Part shown: positions 26,034 through 34,328 of the stretch, piece by piece
How the letters are laid out: every line of letters begins with the position of its first letter
How positions within the stretch are numbered: the first letter of the stretch is position 1
Virus record (IMG/VR): IMGVR_UViG_3300042876_000282
Span: 23,238-87,237 of that record
Length of the DNA stretch: 64,000 nt
Source: a virus
Reading direction: 5' to 3' (one strand)
Made by a program: the position numbers and the translations under genes
Notes under the pieces: generated by a model
Told to the model about the DNA's origin: nothing
Databases searched by the model: none
The model's input: the letters and a program-made list of their open reading frames with translations, nothing else

Positions 26034-26087
26034 CGAAGACGCCGCGGGATGGTCTTCGGCTGGGTTCGACTCCCGGCTCGCGGTCCG
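26034..26087 (+). ncRNA. tRNA-like leader RNA element, copy 2
   Basis: A 7-bp hairpin CGAAGAC / GTCTTCG (26034-26058, loop of 11) is followed at once by a T-arm-like hairpin GCTGGG-TTCGACT-CCCGGC (26059-26077). The first loop (CCGCG) can pair with CGCGG at 26079. TCCG follows. Same plan as copy 1 with different stem sequences, and the same distance to the start codon (26111). Confidence 0.55.
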
Positions 26088-26110
26088 ATGACGAAGAGCA
26101 GGGGAAGCCG

Positions 26111-28063
26111 ATGCGACTAACACGAATCACGTTCGAGGATTGGATGGCGTACGCCGGGGTGCAGGACGTCGAACTCCCGCCCGGTCCGATCGCGGTCGTC
26201 GCGCGCTACGTCGGCGATCCGCGGCGAAGCAATTGGGCAGGGAAGACCGCGCTTCTCGAAGCGATCGGATGGGCGCTCCATGGCACGCACCGGAAGCGGC
26301 TCGACGACGGGGTCATCCGCAACGGCTGCGAGTCGACCACGGTCCGGCTCGTGTTCGACAACGGCGTCGCGATCCGCCGAAGCCGCCGGCGCGGCAAGGC
26401 GTCAACGCTCGACGTCTCGATCGACAACGGCGCGACGATGCTCGAAGGATCGACCGCGCAGGATGCGATCGACCGCTTGCTCCGGCTCACGTCCGCCGAC
26501 CTCGAAGCGACGTCGTGGTTCAAACAAGGCGACGCCGAAGCGATCGTCGGGCAGACGAGCGGCAAGCGTCGCGCGGTCGTCGCGCGATGGCTCGAACTCG
26601 ACGCGTGGGATCGTGCGTTCGCGATGGCGAAGGCGAAGGCGGTGCAGGCTGCGACGAAGGTCGAGACCGAAGCGCGGGTCGTCGCGGAACTCACGGCGGC
26701 AGCGCTCGACGACGCGACCGCGGCAGCGCTCCGCGCCGAACGCGAACGGCTCGAAGGCGAAGCCGGCGTCTTCAACGCGGAGGCGACGCAGTCGAGCGCG
26801 TGGCGTTCGGTGCTCGACGCGGAACGGCAGGCGGAGATCCTCGCGGCGAACGCGCGCGACGCCGCGAACCGCGCACGCGAAGCACGAGCGGATGTCGCCG
26901 GGCTCGACAAGCCCGACGTCGACCTCGACGCGTTGCGACGCTCGCACGCGCAAGCCGAAGACTTCGTCGGCCGCGCGCGGCAGGATGAACGCGAAGCGCG
27001 CGCGCTCGTCGGCGGTGAGTTCGATGGGCGGTGCCCGGTCATGCGGGCGGCTTGTCCGGCCGCGGACCATGTTCGGGGTGCAGGCGACGCCGCACGCGCG
27101 CGACTCGCGGACGCGCGCGCCGCGATCGCGAAGCTCGAAGCGGTCGAGCGCGAGACCCGCGCGGACCTCGAAGTCGCGACGACGAAGAGCACGCGGCACG
27201 CTCGCGCGGTCGAGCGGTACAACGTCGCGCTCGACGCCGCACGCGGGGCGAAGGCACGGCTCGACGCGTTCGCGACTCCGTCGCCGGCGGAGGTCGAAGC
27301 CGCACGCGCGAAGCTCGAAGCCGCGGAGGCGGCGCGTGCTGAGTACGCGCGGGTGTCGCGTCGGCTGGGCGAGATCGATGCGACGCTCGACGGCGAACGG
27401 AAGCGACGCGCGCGGCTCGACGCCGCGAAGACGAAGGAAGCGGAAGCCGTGGCCGAACACGCGATCGCGATGCTCGTCTCGAAGGCGTTCGCTCCGTCGG
27501 GCATCCCGGCGCGCATCGCGGCGGAGCAACTTCTCGGGCTCGAAGAGCGGGCGAACGCGTTGCTCGCGGGCTCGGGGCTCTCGTTCACGTTCGGCTGGGA
27601 GCGCGAGCTTCGAGACCTCGCGCCAACCTGCGACGCGTGCGGGTTCACGTTCAAGGGGCAGCGCGAGAAGACGTGTCCGCGGTGCTCGACGCCGCGCGCG
27701 ATGAAGCGCACGGACGAGCTAGAGATCCTCGTCGACGACGGCAGCGGCGACCCCGAAGACGTCGGCGCGAAGTCGGGCGGGGCGAAGGTGCTCGTCGCAG
27801 CCGCGATTCGTCTCGCCGGTGGGATGATGCTTCGAGAGCTTCGAGGTTCTCCGGTGTCGTGGGCGGTGGTCGACGAGCCCTTCGGGTTCCTCGACGCGAC
27901 GAACCGCGAAGCGCTGGCGCGCACGTTCTCGGCGATGCTCGGGGCGGTCGGACTCGATCAAGCGTTCGTGGTCTCGCATGACGCCGCGCTGCTGGACTCG
28001 CTCCCGTCGCGGCTCGTGATCGTGCGAGACGGCGACGCGTCGCGCTTGGAGATCGAAGCGTGA
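26111..28063 (+). CDS. SbcC/Rad50-like ATPase (T4 gp46-like)
   Basis: A 650-residue SMC-type ATPase. The N-terminal nucleotide-binding half has RSNWAGKTALLEAIGWAL (Walker A-like). The centre is a long Ala/Arg/Glu coiled coil with CPVMRAAC near residue 310, a possible zinc-hook-like turn. A second cysteine cluster (CDACGF, CPRCST) lies near 505. The C-terminal half has the SGGAKVL signature and WAVVDEPFGFLD (Walker B). It would pair with the SbcD-like nuclease at 23888. Confidence 0.85.
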   Translation: MRLTRITFEDWMAYAGVQDVELPPGPIAVVARYVGDPRRSNWAGKTALLEAIGWALHGTHRKRLDDGVIRNGCESTTVRLVFDNGVAIRRSRRRGKASTLDVSIDNGATMLEGSTAQDAIDRLLRLTSADLEATSWFKQGDAEAIVGQTSGKRRAVVARWLELDAWDRAFAMAKAKAVQAATKVETEARVVAELTAAALDDATAAALRAERERLEGEAGVFNAEATQSSAWRSVLDAERQAEILAANARDAANRAREARADVAGLDKPDVDLDALRRSHAQAEDFVGRARQDEREARALVGGEFDGRCPVMRAACPAADHVRGAGDAARARLADARAAIAKLEAVERETRADLEVATTKSTRHARAVERYNVALDAARGAKARLDAFATPSPAEVEAARAKLEAAEAARAEYARVSRRLGEIDATLDGERKRRARLDAAKTKEAEAVAEHAIAMLVSKAFAPSGIPARIAAEQLLGLEERANALLAGSGLSFTFGWERELRDLAPTCDACGFTFKGQREKTCPRCSTPRAMKRTDELEILVDDGSGDPEDVGAKSGGAKVLVAAAIRLAGGMMLRELRGSPVSWAVVDEPFGFLDATNREALARTFSAMLGAVGLDQAFVVSHDAALLDSLPSRLVIVRDGDASRLEIEA

Positions 28064-28539
28064 ACGCGAAGACCTATGACCCCGCGAAGCTCTCGATCGA
28101 GATCAACGGGCTTCGCTTGAACCGAGAAAGCAGGGACGACATGGAAAGCAGACGACACGACCTCGCGCCGCTGGCGACGACCGAGACCTCGAAGCCGGCG
28201 ACGGCGACGACGAAGAACCGGAAACAGAAACGCGCGGAGCAAGCCGCGCACAATCGCGCGGTGCGCAAGCTCGGCGGTCCGACGATGGCGGCGGCGGGTG
28301 TGCTCTTGAAGCAACGCGCGGTGCTGGCGCGCTTGCTCTCCGCGATGGTGGCGAAGCACGGCGGCTCGGTGCGGCTCACGGTCGAAGACCTCGACGCCGC
28401 GCGCAACGTCGGGCTCGTCGCGGAGAAGAACGCGGAGGGCGAGCCGGTGCTGCTGATCGCGAACGGCGACGCGGGCGAGCCGCTCGGGATGTCGGTCGTC
28501 GACCTCGTCACCTTGCTCGCCATCGGTGGCAAGGCGTGA
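28060..28539 (+). CDS. Unknown 159-residue protein
   Basis: A basic N-terminal third, then a helical middle and a compact end (AEGEPVLLIANGD). GTG at 28060 overlaps the SbcC-like stop, but ATG at 28141 with AAGCAGGGAC before it is an equally good start (132 residues). It overlaps the RuvC-like gene. No family recognised. Confidence 0.5.
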   Translation: MNAKTYDPAKLSIEINGLRLNRESRDDMESRRHDLAPLATTETSKPATATTKNRKQKRAEQAAHNRAVRKLGGPTMAAAGVLLKQRAVLARLLSAMVAKHGGSVRLTVEDLDAARNVGLVAEKNAEGEPVLLIANGDAGEPLGMSVVDLVTLLAIGGKA

Positions 28540-29324
28540 CGATCTCACGCGCCGAAGCATGGGCGCTCGCGCCGGTGTCGCGGCGCGTGGTGCTCGGCAT
28601 CGATCCCGGTGAACGTGCGGGCGCGAGTCTCGTCGTCGTGAACGATGACGGCGGAGTCGATCTCGTGTGGTCGCACGAGGTCGACACGATGACGCGCGAG
28701 GTCGAGACCGTGCTCGCGCACGCGTTCGCGCTCGCGCGCGAAGCGGGGACCAAGGTCGTGATCGTGGCCGAGGAATGGGGCCGCGGCGGACCGCTCGGTC
28801 TCGAACAATGGATGGGGCTCGGGATGCACGTCGGCGCGTGGCGACGCGCGGCTTTCATCGCTCACGCCGAAGGTGCGTCGGACGCGTTCGCGAAGTCGTC
28901 GGGGTTCGTGCGCGTCGGCATGTCGTCGTGGCGTGCTGCGATGCTCCCCGGTGTCGCGGTCGAGGCGAAGCGCGCGAAGGGATCGAAGGCGAAGACCGAG
29001 GTCTGGAAGCGTGCGGCAACGCGGCGCGTGCTCGAACTCTGGCCGGGGCTCGACCCGCGGAGGTTCGGCGCGAACGCGGCAGAGTCGGCGCTGATCGCGC
29101 TCTTCGCGACGCGTGACGTCGACGCCGGCGAAGCCGCGGCGAAGGCTACGAAGGCGGCGGCGAAGGCTACGAAGGCGGCGGCGAAGGCGGAGCGCGCGAC
29201 GAAGTCGAAGACCTCGAAGTCGCGACGCAAGCGCGAGACGTTGCCGGTGCCGAAGCCTGAACCGCGGGTACGCCGGCGGATGCAGATCGAGCGACTCCCG
29301 CTCCCGCCGAAGCTCCCCGAGTAG
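28536..29324 (+). CDS. RuvC-like Holliday-junction resolvase
   Basis: A 262-residue protein with an RNase H-like fold. LGIDPGERAGAS near residue 20 has the first catalytic aspartate, VVIVAEEW has the second acidic strand, and NAAESALIALFA near the end supplies the closing acidic residues. A lysine/alanine tail (with a twice-repeated KATKAAA unit) and a basic C-terminus follow. It would cut branched DNA left by the recombination genes upstream. It is the last gene of the replication block. Confidence 0.75.
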   Translation: MTISRAEAWALAPVSRRVVLGIDPGERAGASLVVVNDDGGVDLVWSHEVDTMTREVETVLAHAFALAREAGTKVVIVAEEWGRGGPLGLEQWMGLGMHVGAWRRAAFIAHAEGASDAFAKSSGFVRVGMSSWRAAMLPGVAVEAKRAKGSKAKTEVWKRAATRRVLELWPGLDPRRFGANAAESALIALFATRDVDAGEAAAKATKAAAKATKAAAKAERATKSKTSKSRRKRETLPVPKPEPRVRRRMQIERLPLPPKLPE

Positions 29325-29364
29325 GGGATTCGACCCGCCCCGAAAAAAAAGTTTCGCCGAACGC

Positions 29365-29437
29365 TTGACGCGCTCGGGGCGTGGTCGTATATCTAGGCTC
29401 ACCAACGGGGCTCGCCCCGAGAAAGAGAAGCCCGAGA
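29365..29437 (+). promoter_or_regulatory. Hairpin-leader promoter P3
   Basis: TTGACG at 29365, 17-base spacer, TATATC at 29388, stem-loop CGGGG-CTCG-CCCCG at 29406-29419, then AGAAAGAGAAG and ATG 29438. An A-tract (CGAAAAAAAAG) lies upstream at 29341, a possible UP element. Confidence 0.8.
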
Positions 29438-29626
29438 ATGACCCGCTCCTACATCCTCACCGTCGACGGCGACGAAGTCGGACCGACGACCCTCGACGAG
29501 TTCGTCGCTGCGAACCCCGATCTCGACGAGTCGATTGTCGCGGACCTCCGCATCATGCGGATCGGATCGCACTACACCGAGGGCGGCGGAGCCGCTCCCG
29601 TGTGGACCCTCACCCGTACCGCGTGA
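29438..29626 (+). CDS. Small acidic protein (62 residues)
   Basis: A short beta-rich, acidic protein read from promoter P3. The pattern resembles GYF_2-like or small phage early proteins in size only. No family recognised; expression is supported by the promoter directly upstream. Confidence 0.6.
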   Translation: MTRSYILTVDGDEVGPTTLDEFVAANPDLDESIVADLRIMRIGSHYTEGGGAAPVWTLTRTA

Positions 29627-29635
29627 GAAGAGCCG

Positions 29636-30082
29636 ATGAGAATCACACCCCGAGGAACGTACTACCCCGCGCTGAACGAGACCGCGCTCGCGAACGTGAC
29701 CGCGATCGGTCGCGGTGTCGCGGGCTCGAAGATCCCGGTGTTCGCGCTTGCTTCGATGCTCGTCGCGCGATGCACGGATCCGCGACACCGCACGGCGATC
29801 GGATCGTTCGGCGACCTCGCGCTCGCGCTCGCGTACTTCGGAGCGCTGAACGCACCGAACGCGACCGCGCTCCGCTCGACGTTGTCGCGGCTCACGCCGG
29901 CAGCGCTCGACGCGCTCGACGACTTGCTCGCGCTGGCGCCGGGTTCGGCGTTCGTGTCGAACGTGCTCGACGCTGAACGGATGCAACGCGCGGGGATGCT
30001 CTCGGCGCCGTGGTTCTTCGAGGTCGTGGGGACTCGCGTTCGCATCGGTGCGATCGTGACGACGCCGACCGCCAACGCGTGA
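29636..30082 (+). CDS. Unknown 148-residue protein
   Basis: A mainly helical, alanine-rich protein. Ten bases separate it from the P3-driven small gene, so it is probably in the same transcript. No motif recognised. Confidence 0.55.
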   Translation: MRITPRGTYYPALNETALANVTAIGRGVAGSKIPVFALASMLVARCTDPRHRTAIGSFGDLALALAYFGALNAPNATALRSTLSRLTPAALDALDDLLALAPGSAFVSNVLDAERMQRAGMLSAPWFFEVVGTRVRIGAIVTTPTANA

Positions 30083-30092
30083 GGGGGCGACG

Positions 30093-30281
30093 ATGGAAGC
30101 GATGATCATGCGGTACGAAGCGGTGCTCGAAGCGATGCAGGTCGACGCGCGGAAGTACGTCGGCGGCTTCGAGGTCGTTCGATTCGGTGAAGACGAGTTC
30201 GAGATCCGACGCGGGCTCGCGTCGTGGTCCGGTCTCACGCTGGGCAGCGCGGCCGCGCTCGTCGCGGGGGGTGTGTCGTGA
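30093..30281 (+). CDS. Unknown 62-residue protein
   Basis: A short protein with an N-terminal helix and a C-terminal small-residue segment that is weakly hydrophobic. GAGGGGGCGACG precedes ATG. It overlaps the RadC-like gene by four bases. Confidence 0.5.
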   Translation: MEAMIMRYEAVLEAMQVDARKYVGGFEVVRFGEDEFEIRRGLASWSGLTLGSAAALVAGGVS

Positions 30282-30760
30282 AGGATGGAACGTGGATGCT
30301 ACGCGAAGCCGTGATCACGTATCGGCGGACCGAGTTCTCGCTCGACGCACCGAGCGCGCTCGGTCGCATGGTGCGGTCGTCGATCGATATCTCGCGCATC
30401 GCGAGCGAATGGATCGGCTCCGGGATCGTGGAGTCGTTCGTGGTCTTCGGACTCGACGCGAAGCTCCGGATCGTGGCGGCGTGCATGGTCTCGCGCGGTG
30501 GCGAGACTTCGACCTCGATCTCCATGGCGGAGGTCGCGCGCTTCGCGGTGCTCTCCGCGTCGACGGGGCTCGTCTTCGCTCACAACCATCCGAGCGGGGA
30601 TGCTACACCTTCGCCCGATGATATCGAGTTCACGCGCAAGGCTCGCGAGACGTTGCGCGCGCTCGGGATTCAGCTTCTCGATCACGTCGTCGTGACAGAC
30701 GATCCGAACCGCGCGGTGTCGTTCATGGATAGGGGGTTGCTCGATGGCTCTACCAAGTAA
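30278..30760 (+). CDS. RadC-like JAB/MPN-domain protein
   Basis: A 160-residue protein with HNHPSGDATPSPDD near residue 108, the HxHPSG...D signature of JAB/MPN metal-binding proteins of the RadC/YeeS group, and a closing LDHVVVTD. RadC-like proteins are common in phages and plasmids; their function is not settled despite the old link to repair. GTG start overlaps the previous stop. Confidence 0.85.
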   Translation: MKDGTWMLREAVITYRRTEFSLDAPSALGRMVRSSIDISRIASEWIGSGIVESFVVFGLDAKLRIVAACMVSRGGETSTSISMAEVARFAVLSASTGLVFAHNHPSGDATPSPDDIEFTRKARETLRALGIQLLDHVVVTDDPNRAVSFMDRGLLDGSTK

Positions 30761-31229
30761 GAAGAAGCTCAAGGCGAAGCCGAAGAAGACGAAGCCGAAG
30801 AAGCGGAAGCCGAGGAAGCGAGCGGCGAAGAGGCATCGTGCGCCGCTCGTCGAGTGCCTTGGACGACCGACGTTCTACGGCGCGCGGATGACGGCGAAGG
30901 TCTACGTCGACCTCACGCAAGAGCAGGCGACGGTGGTCGTCGCGTTCTGCCGTGCGAAGTGGTTCGTCGTCAACGCACTCGCTCGCGAGACCGCGCTTGC
31001 CGCGGCAGGCATCGAAGGCAATGGCGTTCTCTCGGCGCGGAAGAACGCGGCTCCGAAGATCGCAGATCCGGTCGGCACGATCTCGCGTCCGATCATGTTC
31101 TCCGAAGTGCAACGCAACGCGATCGCGGAGCACGCTGCGAGCGTGGGCATGACGACTTCCGGGTTCATCCGCTGGGCCTTGCTCGCGTACGTCGGGCGCG
31201 CAGATCTCACGGAGGCGGCGCCGACATGA
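30744..31229 (+). CDS. Basic protein with C-terminal RHH/arc-like segment
   Basis: A 161-residue protein. The first 33 residues are an almost pure Lys/Arg/Pro run. The end (MFSEVQRNAIAEHAASVGM) has the strand-helix-helix spacing of Arc/MetJ-type DNA-binding proteins. DNA-binding is likely, target unknown. Confidence 0.55.
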   Translation: MALPSKKKLKAKPKKTKPKKRKPRKRAAKRHRAPLVECLGRPTFYGARMTAKVYVDLTQEQATVVVAFCRAKWFVVNALARETALAAAGIEGNGVLSARKNAAPKIADPVGTISRPIMFSEVQRNAIAEHAASVGMTTSGFIRWALLAYVGRADLTEAAPT

Positions 31230-31696
31230 ACGAGCGAGAGATTCGGATCTACGTGTGCGGTGCGAGCTACGAAGCCGAGCGTTCCGCGAGAGCGATCGCA
31301 GCGCTTCGCGAACGCGGCGCGATGGTGACGCACGACTGGACGACGTCCGCGATCGCGATGCGACCGCACGGCGGCGACTCCGGGCTCGACGCGGTCTTGC
31401 GCTGGCGAGCAACGCTCGAAGATCTGGCAGCGGTCGACGCCGCGCACGTCGTCCTATGGCTCGTGCCGGAACGCGGCTCGACGGGTGCAGGCTTCGAGGC
31501 CGGCTACGCGTTCGCGCGTGGGGTGACGGTGATCGCGGCCGGCCCGCATACCACGGCGACGATCTTCTCCGCGGTCGCGACGACGACCGCGCTCGACGAC
31601 GAGACCGGAGTCGAGATCGCGGTCCGTGCCGCACGACGCATCGCGAAGCGAACAAGCGATCCGCGCGCGAGCACGATTCGATTGGTCGAGGAATGA
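31226..31696 (+). CDS. Nucleoside 2-deoxyribosyltransferase-like protein
   Basis: A 156-residue protein beginning IRIYVCGASYEAERS, with a conserved VVLWLVPERGSTGAGFEAGYAFARG-type region split here as DAAHVVLWLVPERG and GAGFEAGYA. The glutamate in GAGFEAG is the usual nucleophile. The family exchanges bases between deoxynucleosides or cleaves nucleotides, so it may alter the host nucleotide pool. It lies near the dCTP deaminase. Confidence 0.7.
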   Translation: MNEREIRIYVCGASYEAERSARAIAALRERGAMVTHDWTTSAIAMRPHGGDSGLDAVLRWRATLEDLAAVDAAHVVLWLVPERGSTGAGFEAGYAFARGVTVIAAGPHTTATIFSAVATTTALDDETGVEIAVRAARRIAKRTSDPRASTIRLVEE

Positions 31697-31908
31697 AGAC
31701 ACGAACGAAGGTCGAGGCGTGTCCCGTATGCAGGATCAAGCCCGTCGCGGAATCGCTCCCGGTGTGCGCGTCATGCTGGCGCGGAGTTCCGCACGCGGAA
31801 TCGATCGCGTACTTCGCCGCGGTCGACCGCGCGATCTTCGCCGTCGATCCTGCGAAAGCGATTCGACAAGCGCGAGCGCGTGTCGCGTTCGTGCTCCGCG
31901 GCAGATGA
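31693..31908 (+). CDS. Zinc-ribbon-like protein (71 residues)
   Basis: CPVCR and CASCW (residues about 10-32) make a small four-cysteine site, followed by a basic helix. ATG overlaps the previous stop. No function assigned. Confidence 0.55.
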   Translation: MKTRTKVEACPVCRIKPVAESLPVCASCWRGVPHAESIAYFAAVDRAIFAVDPAKAIRQARARVAFVLRGR

Positions 31909-31922
31909 TAGGACGAGGCACG

Positions 31923-32450
31923 ATGCGAACACGAACGAAGAAAGCCGAACCCATGACGCACGAACCCACGAAGCCGGTCGAGCCCGAGACGAAGTCGAAG
32001 GCGGCGCGGGTCGATCCCGCTGCACCGTCGCCGGACAAGAACTTGGTCGTGTTCCTCGGCGAAGCGTTCGCGGTCGAGCGCACGGACTCGCTCAACTGGA
32101 CGGCGAAGCAACGTCGAGAGATCGATGCGTCGCACCACCTCGCACGCGGCGGCGGCTATCGGTGGGAGGTCGCCGGCTACTACTCGTCTCCGGGCGCGGC
32201 GTTCCGCAAGCTGGCGTCTCTCATGCTCGACACGCCGGCAGCGGTCGACGTGCGCGAGTTCGGCGATCGTGTCGACGCGCTCTTCGAGAAGTTCACGCCG
32301 GCGGTGCTACTCGCCGAACGGTCGAAGGCTCTCGCCGATGCGGCGGAAGAGTTCGACGGCGACACGCGCGCGAAGCTCGAAGCGTCGGCGCGTGCGCTCG
32401 CGGTGCGTGCCGGTCTGATCGTGGAAGAGGTGAGCCGTGATCCTGAGTGA
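31923..32450 (+). CDS. Unknown 175-residue protein
   Basis: A proline/lysine-rich first 35 residues, then a mixed domain (residues 40-100) and an acidic helix. It overlaps the dCTP deaminase gene by 14 bases. No family recognised. Confidence 0.5.
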   Translation: MRTRTKKAEPMTHEPTKPVEPETKSKAARVDPAAPSPDKNLVVFLGEAFAVERTDSLNWTAKQRREIDASHHLARGGGYRWEVAGYYSSPGAAFRKLASLMLDTPAAVDVREFGDRVDALFEKFTPAVLLAERSKALADAAEEFDGDTRAKLEASARALAVRAGLIVEEVSRDPE

Positions 32451-33429
32451 CATCGACATCAACGCGCGCATCGCGGCCGGCGACATCGCGATCGAACCGT
32501 TCGACGCTGCGACGCAGCTTCAACCCGCGTCGGTCGACCTCCGGCTCGGTCCCGAAGTCATCAACTGGCATCGCCCACACGACGAAGACGACGACGCGAT
32601 CGACGTCGCGAAGCCGACGCCGGAGCGCATGACGTCGAAGTACACGGCGAAGCCCGACGGGATCACCGGCGGTGCGATCCTTCTCCGCTCGGGCGAGTTC
32701 ATGCTCGGGACCACGATCGAACGTGTGCGGATTCCGCCGACGCTCGCCGCGCGTGTCGAGGGTCGCTCGTCGATCGGTCGACTCGGGATCGCGGTGCACG
32801 TCACGGCGGGGTTCATCGACCCCGGCTTCGAGGGGCAGATCACGCTGGAGATCGTGAACTTCAACCCGCGTGCGATCTGGATTCGTCCGGGGATGCGGAT
32901 CGCGCAACTCGTCTTCCACGAACTCCGCACGCCGGCGACACCCTACCGCGGGAAGTACCAGGGGCAGACGGGCACGACTGCGAGCCGAGCACATGTCGAC
33001 TTCGCTCCGCGAACGCACGACGCTCCACACGCGTACGGCGTGCCGCTCTCCGCGCTCCCCGACAGGATGCTCGAACACGCTCGCGGAGAGTTCGCTCGAC
33101 GTGCTCGCGTGGACCTTCCCACGCCGAATCCGTTCGTCGAGTTCGGCTACGCGCTCGACGAACCTACGACGCTCGACGAAGCCGAAGCGGTGCGCGAAGC
33201 GGAGGCAGCGTTTCGCAAGCTCGAAGAACGCGTCGACGGGCGGCTGATCGAGCAACGCATTCGCGACGCGTTGGGAGGGTACATCGGCACGTTGCTCACG
33301 CACGCGGCGCGTATGGAGATCCAGATCAAGGCGACGCGTGTGTTCCACGAAATCGCGAAGAGCGCAGGCGTCACGCTCACGCCGCGCGAGATGGCGCTGC
33401 TCGCGCAGTACGCGGTCGCGTTGCGATGA
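32437..33429 (+). CDS. dCTP deaminase with C-terminal extension
   Basis: A 330-residue protein. The first 185 residues match dCTP deaminase: QLQPASVDLRLG, RVEGRSSIGRLGI and TAGFIDPGFEGQITLEI, the nucleotide-binding and catalytic segments of the Dcd/dUTPase trimeric fold. It converts dCTP to dUTP. Dcd is normally under 200 residues, so the last 140 mostly helical residues are extra, of unknown use. GTG start inside the preceding gene. Confidence 0.85.
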   Translation: MILSDIDINARIAAGDIAIEPFDAATQLQPASVDLRLGPEVINWHRPHDEDDDAIDVAKPTPERMTSKYTAKPDGITGGAILLRSGEFMLGTTIERVRIPPTLAARVEGRSSIGRLGIAVHVTAGFIDPGFEGQITLEIVNFNPRAIWIRPGMRIAQLVFHELRTPATPYRGKYQGQTGTTASRAHVDFAPRTHDAPHAYGVPLSALPDRMLEHARGEFARRARVDLPTPNPFVEFGYALDEPTTLDEAEAVREAEAAFRKLEERVDGRLIEQRIRDALGGYIGTLLTHAARMEIQIKATRVFHEIAKSAGVTLTPREMALLAQYAVALR

Positions 33430-33854
33430 CGAAGGCTCGCACGCGCCGGCGTTCGTGGTGGACCGCGGGCTCGCCGTACCTCGACGGCGACGAGTTCGCG
33501 GTCGTCGATCTCACGACGTCGTTCGACCTCGAACGCGACCCGTGTCTCGTCGGCGTCGACCCCGTCGCGCTTCTCGGGATCGAGCACGCGCACCCTCGCG
33601 ACTACGAACACGCGATCGCGGAGGTGCTCGTGCGTGGACCGCGCACGTTCGCAGGGCTGGCGGCGGAGGTCGCGCGCGTGCGCGGCTCCGATGCGTGCTC
33701 GACGGCGTTCGAGTTCGCGCTGTGGGCGATGGTCGAAGCCGGCTCGGTGAAGGTCTCGCCGGAGCCGCCGGCGAAGTTCGCGGCGTGGTACTCGGTCGTG
33801 CGACCGAACTTCGCTCGCGCCTACGATCGAACGCTTGAACGGAGGTACGTGTGA
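33426..33854 (+). CDS. Unknown 142-residue protein
   Basis: A basic start, then a mixed domain with winged-helix-like spacing near residues 65-115 (FAGLAAEVARVRG, then a beta hairpin). It overlaps neighbours by four bases on both sides. Function unknown. Confidence 0.5.
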   Translation: MTKARTRRRSWWTAGSPYLDGDEFAVVDLTTSFDLERDPCLVGVDPVALLGIEHAHPRDYEHAIAEVLVRGPRTFAGLAAEVARVRGSDACSTAFEFALWAMVEAGSVKVSPEPPAKFAAWYSVVRPNFARAYDRTLERRYV

Positions 33855-34324
33855 AGCGAAGTGCGTTCCTATCGAACGACGGGGTCTACCGCTACGAACT
33901 CACGCGGACGTGGGGCGAGGGCGATCGGCTTCTCTGGGTCATGCTGAACCCGAGCACGGCGGACGCCGACCTCGACGACCCCACGATCCGACGCGTGATC
34001 GGGTTCTCGCGAGCGTGGGGGTTCAGCGGTGCGATCGTCGCGAACCTCTTCGCGTTGCGCTCCACCGATCCGAAGGTGCTTCGCACGCATCCCGATCCGG
34101 TGGGGCCGGCGAACAACGGGATGCTCGCGCAGCTAGCGCTACGCGCGCCGTTCGCGGTGTGCGCGTGGGGTGCTCACGGATGGCTTCACAATCGCGATCG
34201 CGAAGTGCTCGCGTTGCTCGAATCCGCGCGGTGTCTTCCGCGGTGTCTCGGTCGAACGTCGTCGGGTGCGCCGAAGCATCCGCTCTACCTCGCGGCTTCG
34301 ACGCCGCTTGAACCCATGCGGTGA
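33851..34324 (+). CDS. DUF1643 family protein
   Basis: A 157-residue protein with VMLNPSTADADLDDPTIRR near residue 30 and NLFALRSTDP, hallmark segments of DUF1643, a family widespread in phages and bacteria but of unknown function. GTG start overlaps the previous stop. Confidence 0.85.
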   Translation: MKRSAFLSNDGVYRYELTRTWGEGDRLLWVMLNPSTADADLDDPTIRRVIGFSRAWGFSGAIVANLFALRSTDPKVLRTHPDPVGPANNGMLAQLALRAPFAVCAWGAHGWLHNRDREVLALLESARCLPRCLGRTSSGAPKHPLYLAASTPLEPMR

Positions 34325-34328
34325 AGCG

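Noticed and set aside
26012-26087. A second complete tRNA gene
   Set aside because: A T-arm is clear and CCGCGGG can pair with CTCGCGG, but only ten bases lie between this stem and the T-arm, so no D-arm or anticodon arm exists.
30278-30760. RadC-like gene as a DNA repair enzyme
   Set aside because: The JAB domain is clear, but the repair role once given to RadC is not supported, so no repair function is claimed.
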